Counted from the stretch's first letter, positions 1 through 5,712 are shown. The stretch: 5,752 nucleotides of DNA from Desulfobacterales bacterium (GCA_029940345.1 JAOZRC010000382.1:1-5752); one strand, 5' to 3'. Program-made: numbers and translations. The notes: a model not told the origin generated them from the sequence alone.

Positions 1-11
1 TTGGTAGGGAG

Positions 12-26
12 GCAATTTTTGTGCCA
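12..26 (-). promoter_or_regulatory. Predicted sigma-54 (-24/-12) promoter firing leftwards
   Basis: On the minus strand the sequence reads TGGCAC, five A residues, then TTGC. This matches the TGGCAC-N5-TTGC consensus of RpoN promoters, with GG and GC exactly ten bases apart. The expected start point lies about 12 nt past the GC, at or just beyond base 1, so the gene it serves is outside the window. It would need a bacterial enhancer-binding protein. The inverted repeats at 58-76 and 108-129 lie about 30-100 bp upstream of the -24 element and could be its upstream activator sites. The match is seen directly; function is inferred, and a chance match remains possible. Confidence 0.6.
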
Positions 27-57
27 GAACAAACCAAAATCTGACAACTATACAAGA

Positions 58-76
58 ATTTGGCCAATAGCCAAAT
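58..76. repeat. Perfect 7-bp inverted repeat, ATTTGGC-N5-GCCAAAT
   Basis: The arms ATTTGGC (58-64) and GCCAAAT (70-76) are perfectly complementary, with a CAATA spacer. The repeat lies directly after the U-tract of the predicted terminator at 73-95 and overlaps it slightly. It sits about 32 bp upstream of the sigma-54 -24 element. It may be a second hairpin that reinforces termination, or a protein-binding site for the downstream promoter. The sequence alone does not decide which. Confidence 0.5.
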
Positions 77-95
77 AGAAAAGCTCGTAACGAGC
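73..95 (-). terminator. Probable intrinsic terminator after the ligase gene
   Basis: Transcribed leftwards, the sequence forms the stem GCTCG / CGAGC with a TTA loop (83-95), followed at once by TTTTCTATTT (82-73). It lies about 80 nt beyond the stop codon of the acyl-CoA ligase, where the operon would be expected to end. The stem is only 5 bp, though four of the five pairs are G-C, so termination may be partial. The inverted repeat that follows could strengthen it. Confidence 0.6.
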
Positions 96-107
96 AAGTC
101 ATTCGAT

Positions 108-129
108 CTATCCTGCTTGAAGTGGATAG
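108..129. repeat. 6-bp inverted repeat, CTATCC-N10-GGATAG
   Basis: The arms CTATCC (108-113) and GGATAG (124-129) are perfect complements around a 10-base spacer that itself contains CTT and AAG. No U-tract follows on either strand, so it is not a terminator by itself. It lies about 80 bp upstream of the -24 element of the leftward sigma-54 promoter, a usual distance for an enhancer-binding-protein site. The function is unknown and the repeat is short. Confidence 0.35.
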
Positions 130-174
130 CCTGTCAATGTATTGATGAAGGGTTCCGAAAATTTGTCAACTGTT

Positions 175-1686
175 TCAGAAAAATCGCTTGACTTCTTCTT
201 TAAGCACCTTACCCATTGTATTTTTAGGAATTTCATCTACGAATTTAATCTCTTTGGGACATTTCCAGTTATGCAGATGCTCCTTGCAAAACGCCTTAAT
301 ATCGGCATCGATGAGTTCCGCTGTGGGTGAGGCCATTACCGCCACAGCCACTTTCTCACCCCATTTTTCATCCGCAAGGCCAACAACAGAAGACTCGACA
401 ACACCGTCCAGGCGGTTGATCACGGTCTCCACCTCTTTGGCGGAAACATTTTCGCCGCCAGTGATGATGATATGCTTGATACGATCCGTGAGGTAATAGT
501 AGCCATCTTCATCTGTTTTGCCCAAATCGCCGGTGCGGAACCAGGAACCTTCAAACGTGGCTGCGGTTTCATCGGGTTTGCGCCAATAGCCCGGTGTGAT
601 CGAGGGGCTTTTTAACCATATTTCGCCTACCGTACCGGGGTTGACATCTTTAAAAGTCGTGTGATCAACGATACGAACTTGGACATCAGGTAAAGGCAAG
701 CCGATGGAACCGGGTTTTCTTTGCCCTTGTACGGGATTGGAAAAATTCATGCCGGTTTCGGACATGCCTTCGCGCTCCACCGGTTCAAGGCCGAAGGTGT
801 GTTTGATGCGTTCGAACTCTTTAACCAGCAACGGTGCGGAACCGGAAGTCATTAAACGCATGTTGTTCAAACGGAACTGCTTGCCTTCCAAATGATCCAT
901 CAGTTTCGTGTACATGGCGGGCACTGCCATAAAAACCGTGCAATATTTTTCGGCTAACAGGTTTAAAATTAAATCGGGTTTGAACTGATCAGGCATAATG
1001 ACATGCGCTCCGGTGAGCAATGCCGTGTGTAATGCGAAACAGAGACCGTGTACATGAAATAAGGGTAGCGCGTGGCAGAGTACATCTCTATCAGAAAATT
1101 CCCAAATTTTGATGACATTGCGGGCATCATGCACCAGATTTTTCTGGGTGAGAACAGCGCCTTTCGGGTTGCCAGTGGTTCCGGATGTGTATATAATCAG
1201 TCCCGGATCATCGGCATTGATTTCCGCCGCAGGTGATGATGCAGGCGCTGATCTGAAAAAATCTATTTTTTGATACGGTTTTTGCGTTGCAATTTCAACT
1301 ATTCGGATATTAGGATCTATTGTACGAATCAGCGCTTTTTTTTCAGGGTCCGTGATCACCAATTTGGCATCCGCATCATTGAGCAGATATTTCAGCTCAT
1401 TTTGCTTAAAACCGGGGTTAAGCGGTACAGAAACAGCCCCCAGCTTTTGCAGCGCAAAATGGGCGATAACCGCTATCAGCGATTTTTCAATGAAAAGAAT
1501 AACGCGGTCGCCCTTTTTGACGTTCAGATCAATCAGCGTATTCGCAAACTGATTGATATCCTGATTTAGCTTCGAATAGGTCAATTCGGTTTCTATCAGG
1601 CCATTGCGCCAAAATGTAATAGCGGTCTTTGTGCCTTGCTGGGTGACAATCACTTCAAACCATGCGCTTATAGATTCAGGTTTCAT
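175..1686 (-). CDS. AMP-forming acyl-CoA ligase, malonyl-CoA synthetase (MatB/ACSF3)-like
   Basis: A cytoplasmic 503-residue ANL-superfamily ligase that activates a carboxylic acid as an acyl-adenylate and transfers it to CoA. Visible motifs are the P-loop YTSGTTGNPKGA (166-177), PLFHVHGL (208-215), SGSAPL (281-286), the A5 region EREGMSETGMN (304-314), TGDLG (385-389), the hinge region DRIKHIIITGGENV (401-414) and the C-terminal catalytic lysine in PKNTMGKV (K493). HVHG, SGSA, GMSETGMN-x-SNP and the NTMGKV tail are typical of MatB proteins, and the length is also typical. The position where MatB enzymes usually carry the carboxylate-binding Arg (VPxxYxR) is Lys261. The aromatic residue of A5 (usually RYGMTE) is Glu306. 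The ATG start is supported by GAGGA at 1691-1695, 4 nt upstream. It is the last gene of the TRAP operon, 131 bp after dctM, so its substrate is probably the imported acid. Malonate or a related short dicarboxylate is the best guess; another short carboxylate is possible. Confidence 0.93.
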   Translation of the reverse strand: MKPESISAWFEVIVTQQGTKTAITFWRNGLIETELTYSKLNQDINQFANTLIDLNVKKGDRVILFIEKSLIAVIAHFALQKLGAVSVPLNPGFKQNELKYLLNDADAKLVITDPEKKALIRTIDPNIRIVEIATQKPYQKIDFFRSAPASSPAAEINADDPGLIIYTSGTTGNPKGAVLTQKNLVHDARNVIKIWEFSDRDVLCHALPLFHVHGLCFALHTALLTGAHVIMPDQFKPDLILNLLAEKYCTVFMAVPAMYTKLMDHLEGKQFRLNNMRLMTSGSAPLLVKEFERIKHTFGLEPVEREGMSETGMNFSNPVQGQRKPGSIGLPLPDVQVRIVDHTTFKDVNPGTVGEIWLKSPSITPGYWRKPDETAATFEGSWFRTGDLGKTDEDGYYYLTDRIKHIIITGGENVSAKEVETVINRLDGVVESSVVGLADEKWGEKVAVAVMASPTAELIDADIKAFCKEHLHNWKCPKEIKFVDEIPKNTMGKVLKEEVKRFF

Positions 1687-1697
1687 TTATTCCTCAT

Positions 1698-1745
1698 TGC
1701 GAAAGACCGTTCCGCTCCGTTCCTCCGCTCCTCTTAACTTTCGCA
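1698..1745 (-). promoter_or_regulatory. Purine-rich stem-loop before the ligase gene
   Basis: A perfect 8-bp inverted repeat, TGCGAAAG (1698-1705) with CTTTCGCA (1738-1745), encloses a 32-nt loop. In the transcript the loop is almost all purine and contains GGAGCGGA twice (complements of 1711-1718 and 1724-1731). The 3' edge of the stem ends 2 nt before the GAGGA ribosome binding site of the ligase gene. The loop also contains several Shine-Dalgarno-like GAGG/GGAGG motifs. It may protect the mRNA or tune ligase translation relative to the transporter. No U-tract follows, so it is not a terminator. The structure is seen in the sequence; its role is inferred. Confidence 0.45.
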
Positions 1746-1817
1746 CTCCCTAAATTACCATTGCCGTTGAATTTGAATAGGATCACGCATTTGTGCAGTC
1801 TTATTTGTCGGCAGGAA

Positions 1818-3155
1818 TCATCCGATCATTTTATTGGGAAGCCACACCGCCAGTTCCGGCCAGATACATAAACAGACGATTACCAGGCAATCGATCAAAA
1901 TAAATGGCGCCACGCCTAACAAGACTTGCGACATGGGTATATCGGGTGCGATATTCTTAACAACATAGAGATTCAACCCCACCGGGGGCGTTACCAGGCC
2001 GATCTCCAGATTGACCGTCATAATCACCGCAAACCAAATCGGGTCGAATCCCAAGCCCTGGATAATCGGCAGCAGCAAAGGAGCCACCATCAGGATGACG
2101 GCGGCCGGTGGTATGAAACAGCCCAATATCAGAAGCAAAATGTTGATAACAAAAATAATGCCCCATTTTCCCAGGGGCAGTTTCAAAATCAGTTCACCTA
2201 ACGCCTGGGTGGCGTACAGGTCGGAAGAAACCCATGAAAACAACAGCGCCGCAGCCATGATCATCAATATCATGCTGCTTTCATTGAGCGCTTTGATAAA
2301 AATTTTCCACAGTTGGGGGGGACGGAAAATCTTATAGATCACCATCACAAAGACCAGCGACATCACCGCGCCCAAACCGCCGGCTTCGCTAGGCGTTGCC
2401 CATCCGCCGTACAACGAACCCATGATTCCGAAAATAATCAGCACAAACGGCAATACCTTAATCAGTGAAACAAATTTTTCGCGCCAGGAAAATTTTTCCT
2501 CAACCGCTTTTTCTTCGATATAATACACCGATCCCGGTTTGGCCGGTCTGAATCTGCGGTAGAAAAACACGATAGCCACCCATAAACAACTTAACAGCAC
2601 GAGTAAAATGCCCGGAATAATGCCGGCGATAAAACATTTGCCAATGGATGTTTCGGTGGCAACGCCATACAGAATCATGGTCACACTGGGAGGGATCAGA
2701 ATCCCGAAAGTGCCTGCATGGGCGATCAGGCCCGTGGCCAGAGCCGGCGAATATCCTCGCCGGCGCATTTCGGGGATACCGATGCCGCCGATAGCCGCCG
2801 CTGTTGCCGGACTTGAACCGCATAAAGCGGCAAAGATGCCACACCCAACCATATTTGCAATGCCCAGCCCTCCGGGAATTTTATGGAGCCATTTATGCAG
2901 CGTCTCATACAGGTCGCGGCTGGCGTCCGACTCGGCAATGGGCGCACTCAGCAGGATAAAAAGCGGGATGGCCAAAAGTGCAAAACTGTCCATGCTGCCA
3001 TGCAGAACATAAGGCAGAGTAGTCATCAGGTGAGGTGAAAAAATGAGAATAAACAGGATCGATATGCCCGCTAATCCTGACCATATCGGAATCCCGGAGA
3101 TCAGTAAACCGAAAGCGCTTCCGAATAAAAGCAGTGCCAATACGTATTCATTCAT
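1818..3155 (-). CDS. dctM: TRAP transporter large permease subunit DctM
   Basis: The 12-TM-class inner-membrane subunit that carries out ion-driven transport of the substrate released by DctP. From the ATG at 3155 it has 445 residues, close to the family norm. It is hydrophobic throughout. It carries the family signatures GSSPATAAAIGGIGIPEM (113-130) with the following RRRGYSPALATG, GILIPPS (151-157) and YGVATETSIGKCFIAGIIPG, then YGGWATPSEAGGLGA (249-263) and NLEIGLVTPPVGLNLYV (382-398). The start was chosen because ATG 3155 has AGGAAGG 5 nt upstream, whereas the in-frame GTG at 3161 would leave almost no room for a ribosome binding site. The gene overlaps the end of dctQ by 8 bp (ATGAATGA), so translation is probably coupled. 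The stop is TGA at 1818-1820, and no terminator is visible before the ligase gene. Substrate specificity cannot be read from this subunit. Confidence 0.96.
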   Translation of the reverse strand: MNEYVLALLLFGSAFGLLISGIPIWSGLAGISILFILIFSPHLMTTLPYVLHGSMDSFALLAIPLFILLSAPIAESDASRDLYETLHKWLHKIPGGLGIANMVGCGIFAALCGSSPATAAAIGGIGIPEMRRRGYSPALATGLIAHAGTFGILIPPSVTMILYGVATETSIGKCFIAGIIPGILLVLLSCLWVAIVFFYRRFRPAKPGSVYYIEEKAVEEKFSWREKFVSLIKVLPFVLIIFGIMGSLYGGWATPSEAGGLGAVMSLVFVMVIYKIFRPPQLWKIFIKALNESSMILMIMAAALLFSWVSSDLYATQALGELILKLPLGKWGIIFVINILLLILGCFIPPAAVILMVAPLLLPIIQGLGFDPIWFAVIMTVNLEIGLVTPPVGLNLYVVKNIAPDIPMSQVLLGVAPFILIDCLVIVCLCIWPELAVWLPNKMIG

Positions 3156-3723
3156 GGGCACCTTCCTTTTCAGGCAGATTCACATCCGCAAGTTCGGATG
3201 GCACCGCCTGCTCCGCAATCCGCCCCTCGTGCAGGTCTTTAATCTTATTTCCAATATAAACAATATATTGTAAAAACAACAGGGTCATGCCCAACGGAAG
3301 AAAAAAATGGGGTATCCATAACGGCGGCCCCCACAACGATTCGGAATGTTCATTATTAATGACGGTCTCCCACCACATGGGCCAAGCGTACCATGCGATA
3401 ATAGCGGTCAGCAGGCATGAGATAATTGAGACGACAATGAGGGTGATTTCGCGCGTGCGGGGAGCCAGATGAATGATCACCAAGTCCACATTCAGGTGAT
3501 GTTCATTTTTCTGAACAAAAGGGGCCCCTGCGAAAACGGTGAAAATCAGTAAAAAAACCGATGCTTCGATTTGCCAGATCGTGGAAATACCAAGTAATTT
3601 CCGTACGATCACCGCTTCGGTGACAATCAAGGCCGCCGCAACCAGGCATAAAGCGGCTATCCAACCGGTAAGAACGGTAAGCCTATCTATGATTTTACAA
3701 AATAATCCGTATGCCTTTTTCAT
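3148..3723 (-). CDS. dctQ: TRAP transporter small permease subunit DctQ
   Basis: The 191-residue small membrane subunit that pairs with DctM in the inner membrane. Four hydrophobic segments are visible at about 15-39, 49-69, 91-112 and 133-156. Family-type features are WQIE (50-53) at the start of the second segment, HLNVDLV (76-82) after it, and WIPHFFLPLGM (136-146) in the fourth. The charged C-terminal tail (about 157-191) overlaps the dctM start by 8 bp. The start ATG at 3723 has no convincing Shine-Dalgarno sequence (only a weak GGAT about 8 nt upstream), in contrast to dctP. This, with the 99-bp structured gap, suggests lower expression of the membrane subunits than of the binding protein. 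No frameshift or missing segment is apparent. Confidence 0.94.
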   Translation of the reverse strand: MKKAYGLFCKIIDRLTVLTGWIAALCLVAAALIVTEAVIVRKLLGISTIWQIEASVFLLIFTVFAGAPFVQKNEHHLNVDLVIIHLAPRTREITLIVVSIISCLLTAIIAWYAWPMWWETVINNEHSESLWGPPLWIPHFFLPLGMTLLFLQYIVYIGNKIKDLHEGRIAEQAVPSELADVNLPEKEGAHE

Positions 3724-3754
3724 TGCAAATATCCGATGATTGAATGATTATAAG

Positions 3755-3808
3755 ACGCTGTTAAATTAGTGAATCAGCGTTCCCGAACCCAAAGTCCGGA
3801 AACGCTGA
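3755..3808 (-). promoter_or_regulatory. Alternative hairpins in the dctP-dctQ gap
   Basis: In transcript order the gap holds TCAGCGTT (3808-3801), AACGCTGA (3781-3774) and CAGCGT (3760-3755). The middle element can pair with the first (8 bp, extended by three more pairs across a mismatch) or with the third (6 bp), but not with both. The stronger hairpin spans 3774-3808 and no good U-tract follows it. Such an element between a binding-protein gene and its membrane-protein genes usually protects the upstream mRNA or reduces readthrough, giving excess binding protein. A perfect TATAAT (minus strand, 3752-3747) lies just downstream but lacks a -35 partner. Confidence 0.5.
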
Positions 3809-3822
3809 CAAAATAGGCGCTT

Positions 3823-4839
3823 TTATTTCATCGCCTCAAGAGCCAGATCAAGAAATTCCTGACCGCCTTCCACATTTTCCGCATACTCTTTCCATGCGGT
3901 TTTTTGTGCAAAAGCCAGCCATTGATCAAATTCCGCTTTCGTCATGTAATGGATTTCAACACCCGCTTTGGTGTACGCTTCAATGAGTTTGTCCACCAGA
4001 CCTTTGAAATTTTGAGCCACCCAATTCTGATGCATCTCCTCGGCAACTTCATTGAAAATTTTTTGCTGTTCAGGGGTGAGCCGCTCCCATGTCTTTTGTG
4101 AAATAACCAGGTTTTCCGCCATGTACCAAATTGAGTAATCACGTGGGGCATTGATATATTTGAGTACTTCATGGAGTCGGTAGGACACAAAAGAGGCCGA
4201 TGACGTCATCATGGTGTCCAAGACGCCGGTGGACAGCGCATGGTAAGTTTCTGATGACGGCATACTGGTGATGGAAGCGCCCGCTGCACGCATCATAAAT
4301 TCAAATTTCTTACCGGCAGCGCGCAGCTTGGTGTTTTTTACATCTGCCGGGACTTTGATCTGCCTGATTTTACTCCCCATACCGCCATCAAACCACGCCC
4401 AAACCAAATTGCGGACACCGTTTTTTTCCATGAGCGCATTTACTTTTTTGCCAATGGGTTTGTCCTTCCAGGTCAATCCCTGTTTAATGCTGGTCACCGA
4501 ACAGGGCATGAGCGTAATGGATAACTGGGGAATCTTGCCGGAGGCATAATCCAATGGAAAGACCGACATATCCAGCCCGCCTTTGCGCATCGCATCCCAT
4601 TGCGCCTTGGGTTTATACAGCGATTTGGCCGGATAGTAACGAAATTTGATCTCACCATTCGTTTTTTTTGTGACCATGTCGCCAAAAACTCGCGCCATTT
4701 GGTCACGAACGTCACCGGCGGAAAACTGATGCGACACTTTGAGTGTTAATGTTTTGGCATTTGTAACGCCGGGATTTACAACCATCGCTGTCATTAAGAA
4801 ACACAAAAACAAAATGAACCCTACTTTTCTGACTTGCAT
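3823..4839 (-). CDS. dctP: TRAP transporter periplasmic substrate-binding protein DctP
   Basis: A 338-residue periplasmic receptor of the DctP family that captures the substrate and delivers it to DctQM. The N-terminus is a Sec signal peptide: basic MQVRK, a hydrophobic core to about residue 21, and a likely cleavage after VTNA (residue 28), leaving mature KTLTLKVSHQF. The conserved DctP core is visible at about 163-215, including the KLR motif whose Arg173 should bind the substrate carboxylate, then MPSSETYHALSTGVLDT (193-209). The C-terminal helical region includes TPEQQKIFNEVAEE (255-268). The length is normal. The ATG start has a strong AGGAGG 5 nt upstream. It lies 50 bp after the regulator gene and 99 bp before dctQ. 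The family binds mostly carboxylates; the ligase downstream points to a short acid such as malonate, but the ligand is not proven by sequence. Confidence 0.96.
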   Translation of the reverse strand: MQVRKVGFILFLCFLMTAMVVNPGVTNAKTLTLKVSHQFSAGDVRDQMARVFGDMVTKKTNGEIKFRYYPAKSLYKPKAQWDAMRKGGLDMSVFPLDYASGKIPQLSITLMPCSVTSIKQGLTWKDKPIGKKVNALMEKNGVRNLVWAWFDGGMGSKIRQIKVPADVKNTKLRAAGKKFEFMMRAAGASITSMPSSETYHALSTGVLDTMMTSSASFVSYRLHEVLKYINAPRDYSIWYMAENLVISQKTWERLTPEQQKIFNEVAEEMHQNWVAQNFKGLVDKLIEAYTKAGVEIHYMTKAEFDQWLAFAQKTAWKEYAENVEGGQEFLDLALEAMK

Positions 4840-4844
4840 GTTAC

Positions 4845-4850
4845 CCTCCT
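4845..4850 (-). promoter_or_regulatory. Strong ribosome binding site of dctP
   Basis: The minus strand reads AGGAGG five bases before the ATG at 4839, a near-ideal Shine-Dalgarno match. It is the strongest in the operon: the regulator and dctQ have essentially none. It confirms the dctP start and suggests that the binding protein is made in excess. Confidence 0.85.
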
Positions 4851-4868
4851 TTTTTTAATGTTTATATT

Positions 4869-4881
4869 CGCCTTTCAGGCG
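4869..4881 (-). other. Small hairpin between regulator gene and dctP
   Basis: CGCCT (4869-4873) and AGGCG (4877-4881) form a perfect 5-bp stem with a 3-nt loop, GAA in the transcript, 9 nt after the regulator stop codon. It is followed by AATATAAAC rather than a U-run, so it is unlikely to terminate transcription. Readthrough from the regulator into dctP is therefore plausible. It could be a processing or stabilising element, or a very weak attenuator. Confidence 0.35.
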
Positions 4882-4889
4882 GCCTTGCT

Positions 4890-5576
4890 TTAGTCCTCCA
4901 AAGTTGCGGTTTGGTTTGAAACAGCCTGCGACCGCTTTACCAGTTGTGACAGGGCGAATAACTGGCTTTTTAAATGCACCCGCATCAAGAGTTTAGCCCG
5001 CTCTGAATCCCGCTGCCGGAATGCATCGAGAAGATTACGATGCTCTCGGATCGAGGATTCAAATCTTGCCGGTGTATTTAGGGATTGAAAACGATAGAGC
5101 AATATTTTTTTCCGAAGCCCGTCAATAATCTGATTTAAAATTCGGTTGTTAACCATTTCTTGTAAAAACGAATGATATTGATTATTAATGCGAATGTAGC
5201 CTTCCTGGTCACGCTGCGCATATTTTTTTTCCAATTGGGCGTGCAGTTTTTCCAAATGGGCAAAGTCCCGTGAACGCATTTTATCACATGCCACACTGGC
5301 GCAGAAACCTTCCAGCAAGCTCATAACATCAAACATTTCTTCAATTTCATTAAATGTCGGTTGCGTGACAAAAGCGCCGCGATTGGGTACCAGCTTAATC
5401 AGGCCTTCGACGCTCAACACTCTGAGCGCTTCGCGCAAAGGCGTTTTGCTGATGCCCATGGAGGAACAAAGTTCGTTTTCGTTGACTTTGTTTCCCTCTT
5501 TGAGTTTGCCGGTCATCATCATATCTCTGAGCATATCGGCAATGCGGACATGATAGGTGGCTTTTTCGAATTTCAT
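4890..5576 (-). CDS. GntR-family transcriptional regulator, FadR subfamily (FCD domain)
   Basis: A 228-residue cytoplasmic DNA-binding regulator. The N-terminal winged helix-turn-helix covers about 5-72: recognition region NELCSSMGISKTPLREALRV (34-53) and the wing EGLIKLVPNRGAFV (57-70), which is the GntR signature. The C-terminal all-helical FCD ligand domain (about 78-215) keeps the usual metal-site pattern: Asn131 and His135 in NNQYH, His179 in REHRNLLDAF and His201 in RVHLKSQL. Such proteins typically bind a carboxylate ligand through the metal and release or change DNA binding. It heads the operon, 50 bp before dctP on the same strand, so it probably regulates itself and the transporter and ligase genes. 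The ATG at 5576 is the first possible start after an in-frame TAA 6 nt upstream. It has no Shine-Dalgarno sequence, so translation may be weak. The equivalent regulator of matPQMAB in Sinorhizobium is also GntR-type; orthology is not shown here. Confidence 0.95.
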   Translation of the reverse strand: MKFEKATYHVRIADMLRDMMMTGKLKEGNKVNENELCSSMGISKTPLREALRVLSVEGLIKLVPNRGAFVTQPTFNEIEEMFDVMSLLEGFCASVACDKMRSRDFAHLEKLHAQLEKKYAQRDQEGYIRINNQYHSFLQEMVNNRILNQIIDGLRKKILLYRFQSLNTPARFESSIREHRNLLDAFRQRDSERAKLLMRVHLKSQLFALSQLVKRSQAVSNQTATLED

Positions 5577-5626
5577 TTTAAGTTATTTTTTCAAATTTTT
5601 ATATGAACATCAAAACTACGAATATA

Positions 5627-5642
5627 ATAAATTATAATTTAT
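5627..5642. promoter_or_regulatory. Perfect 16-bp palindrome, candidate operator
   Basis: The sequence ATAAATTATAATTTAT is its own reverse complement, flanked by AATAT on the left and ATATT on the right with one offset base. It overlaps the predicted -10 box (5640-5645) and covers the expected transcription start of the regulator operon. Binding of a dimer here would block transcription, which fits autorepression by the GntR protein. The surrounding sequence is nearly pure A+T, so a chance palindrome is more likely than usual. Confidence 0.4.
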
Positions 5643-5668
5643 ATATTATTATATTTTTTGAAAGTCAA
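5640..5668 (-). promoter_or_regulatory. Sigma-70-like promoter of the operon
   Basis: The minus strand reads TTGACT (5668-5663) as a -35 box, then a 17-bp spacer and TATATA (5645-5640) as a -10 box. A TATAAA offset by 2 bp is an alternative -10. Transcription would begin near 5633, leaving an A+T-rich leader of about 57 nt before the regulator ATG. The -35 box also lies in TTGA-N3-TCAA (5658-5668), a small inverted repeat. No other convincing promoter is seen within the cluster, so this probably drives all five genes. Confidence 0.65.
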
Positions 5669-5672
5669 GCGG

Positions 5673-5694
5673 ATATTTGCCCGTTCCCAAATAT
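5673..5694. promoter_or_regulatory. Inverted repeat upstream of the -35 box, ATATTTG-N8-CAAATAT
   Basis: Perfect 7-bp arms at 5673-5679 and 5688-5694 surround an 8-bp GC-richer spacer. The whole element ends 4 bp from the -35 box of the operon promoter, a position suitable for an activator or a second regulator site. It differs in sequence from the 16-bp palindrome over the -10 box, so the two may bind different proteins. Only the symmetry is seen; the binding protein is unknown. Confidence 0.4.
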
Positions 5695-5712
5695 ACACAT
5701 AAAAAAAACAAA

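Noticed and set aside
132..169. Two TTGACA -35-like boxes on the minus strand (169-164 and 137-132)
   Set aside because: At 16-18 bp downstream neither has a credible -10 box (ATCAAT and AGGATA-like), and both lie between the ligase stop and its terminator.
2608..3012. 134-codon plus-strand open frame opposite dctM, with other plus-strand frames at 188-496, 2011-2337 and 4268-4549
   Set aside because: They lie antisense to strongly supported genes, have no recognisable domain or ribosome binding site, and look like shadows of the conserved minus-strand coding sequence.
3156..3161. GTG at 3161 as the dctM start (447 residues)
   Set aside because: The Shine-Dalgarno-like AGGAAG would abut this GTG, whereas ATG 3155 has AGGAAGG at a normal 5-nt spacing. 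The two-residue difference does not affect function.
3747..3752. Perfect TATAAT on the minus strand in front of dctQ as an internal promoter
   Set aside because: No acceptable -35 box lies 16-18 bp upstream (GATTCA at 17 bp), and the gap is AT-rich. It is noted only as a possible weak secondary start.
4869..4881. The CGCCT/AGGCG hairpin as a terminator separating the regulator from the transporter genes
   Set aside because: The stem has only 5 bp and is followed by AATATAAAC rather than a U-run.
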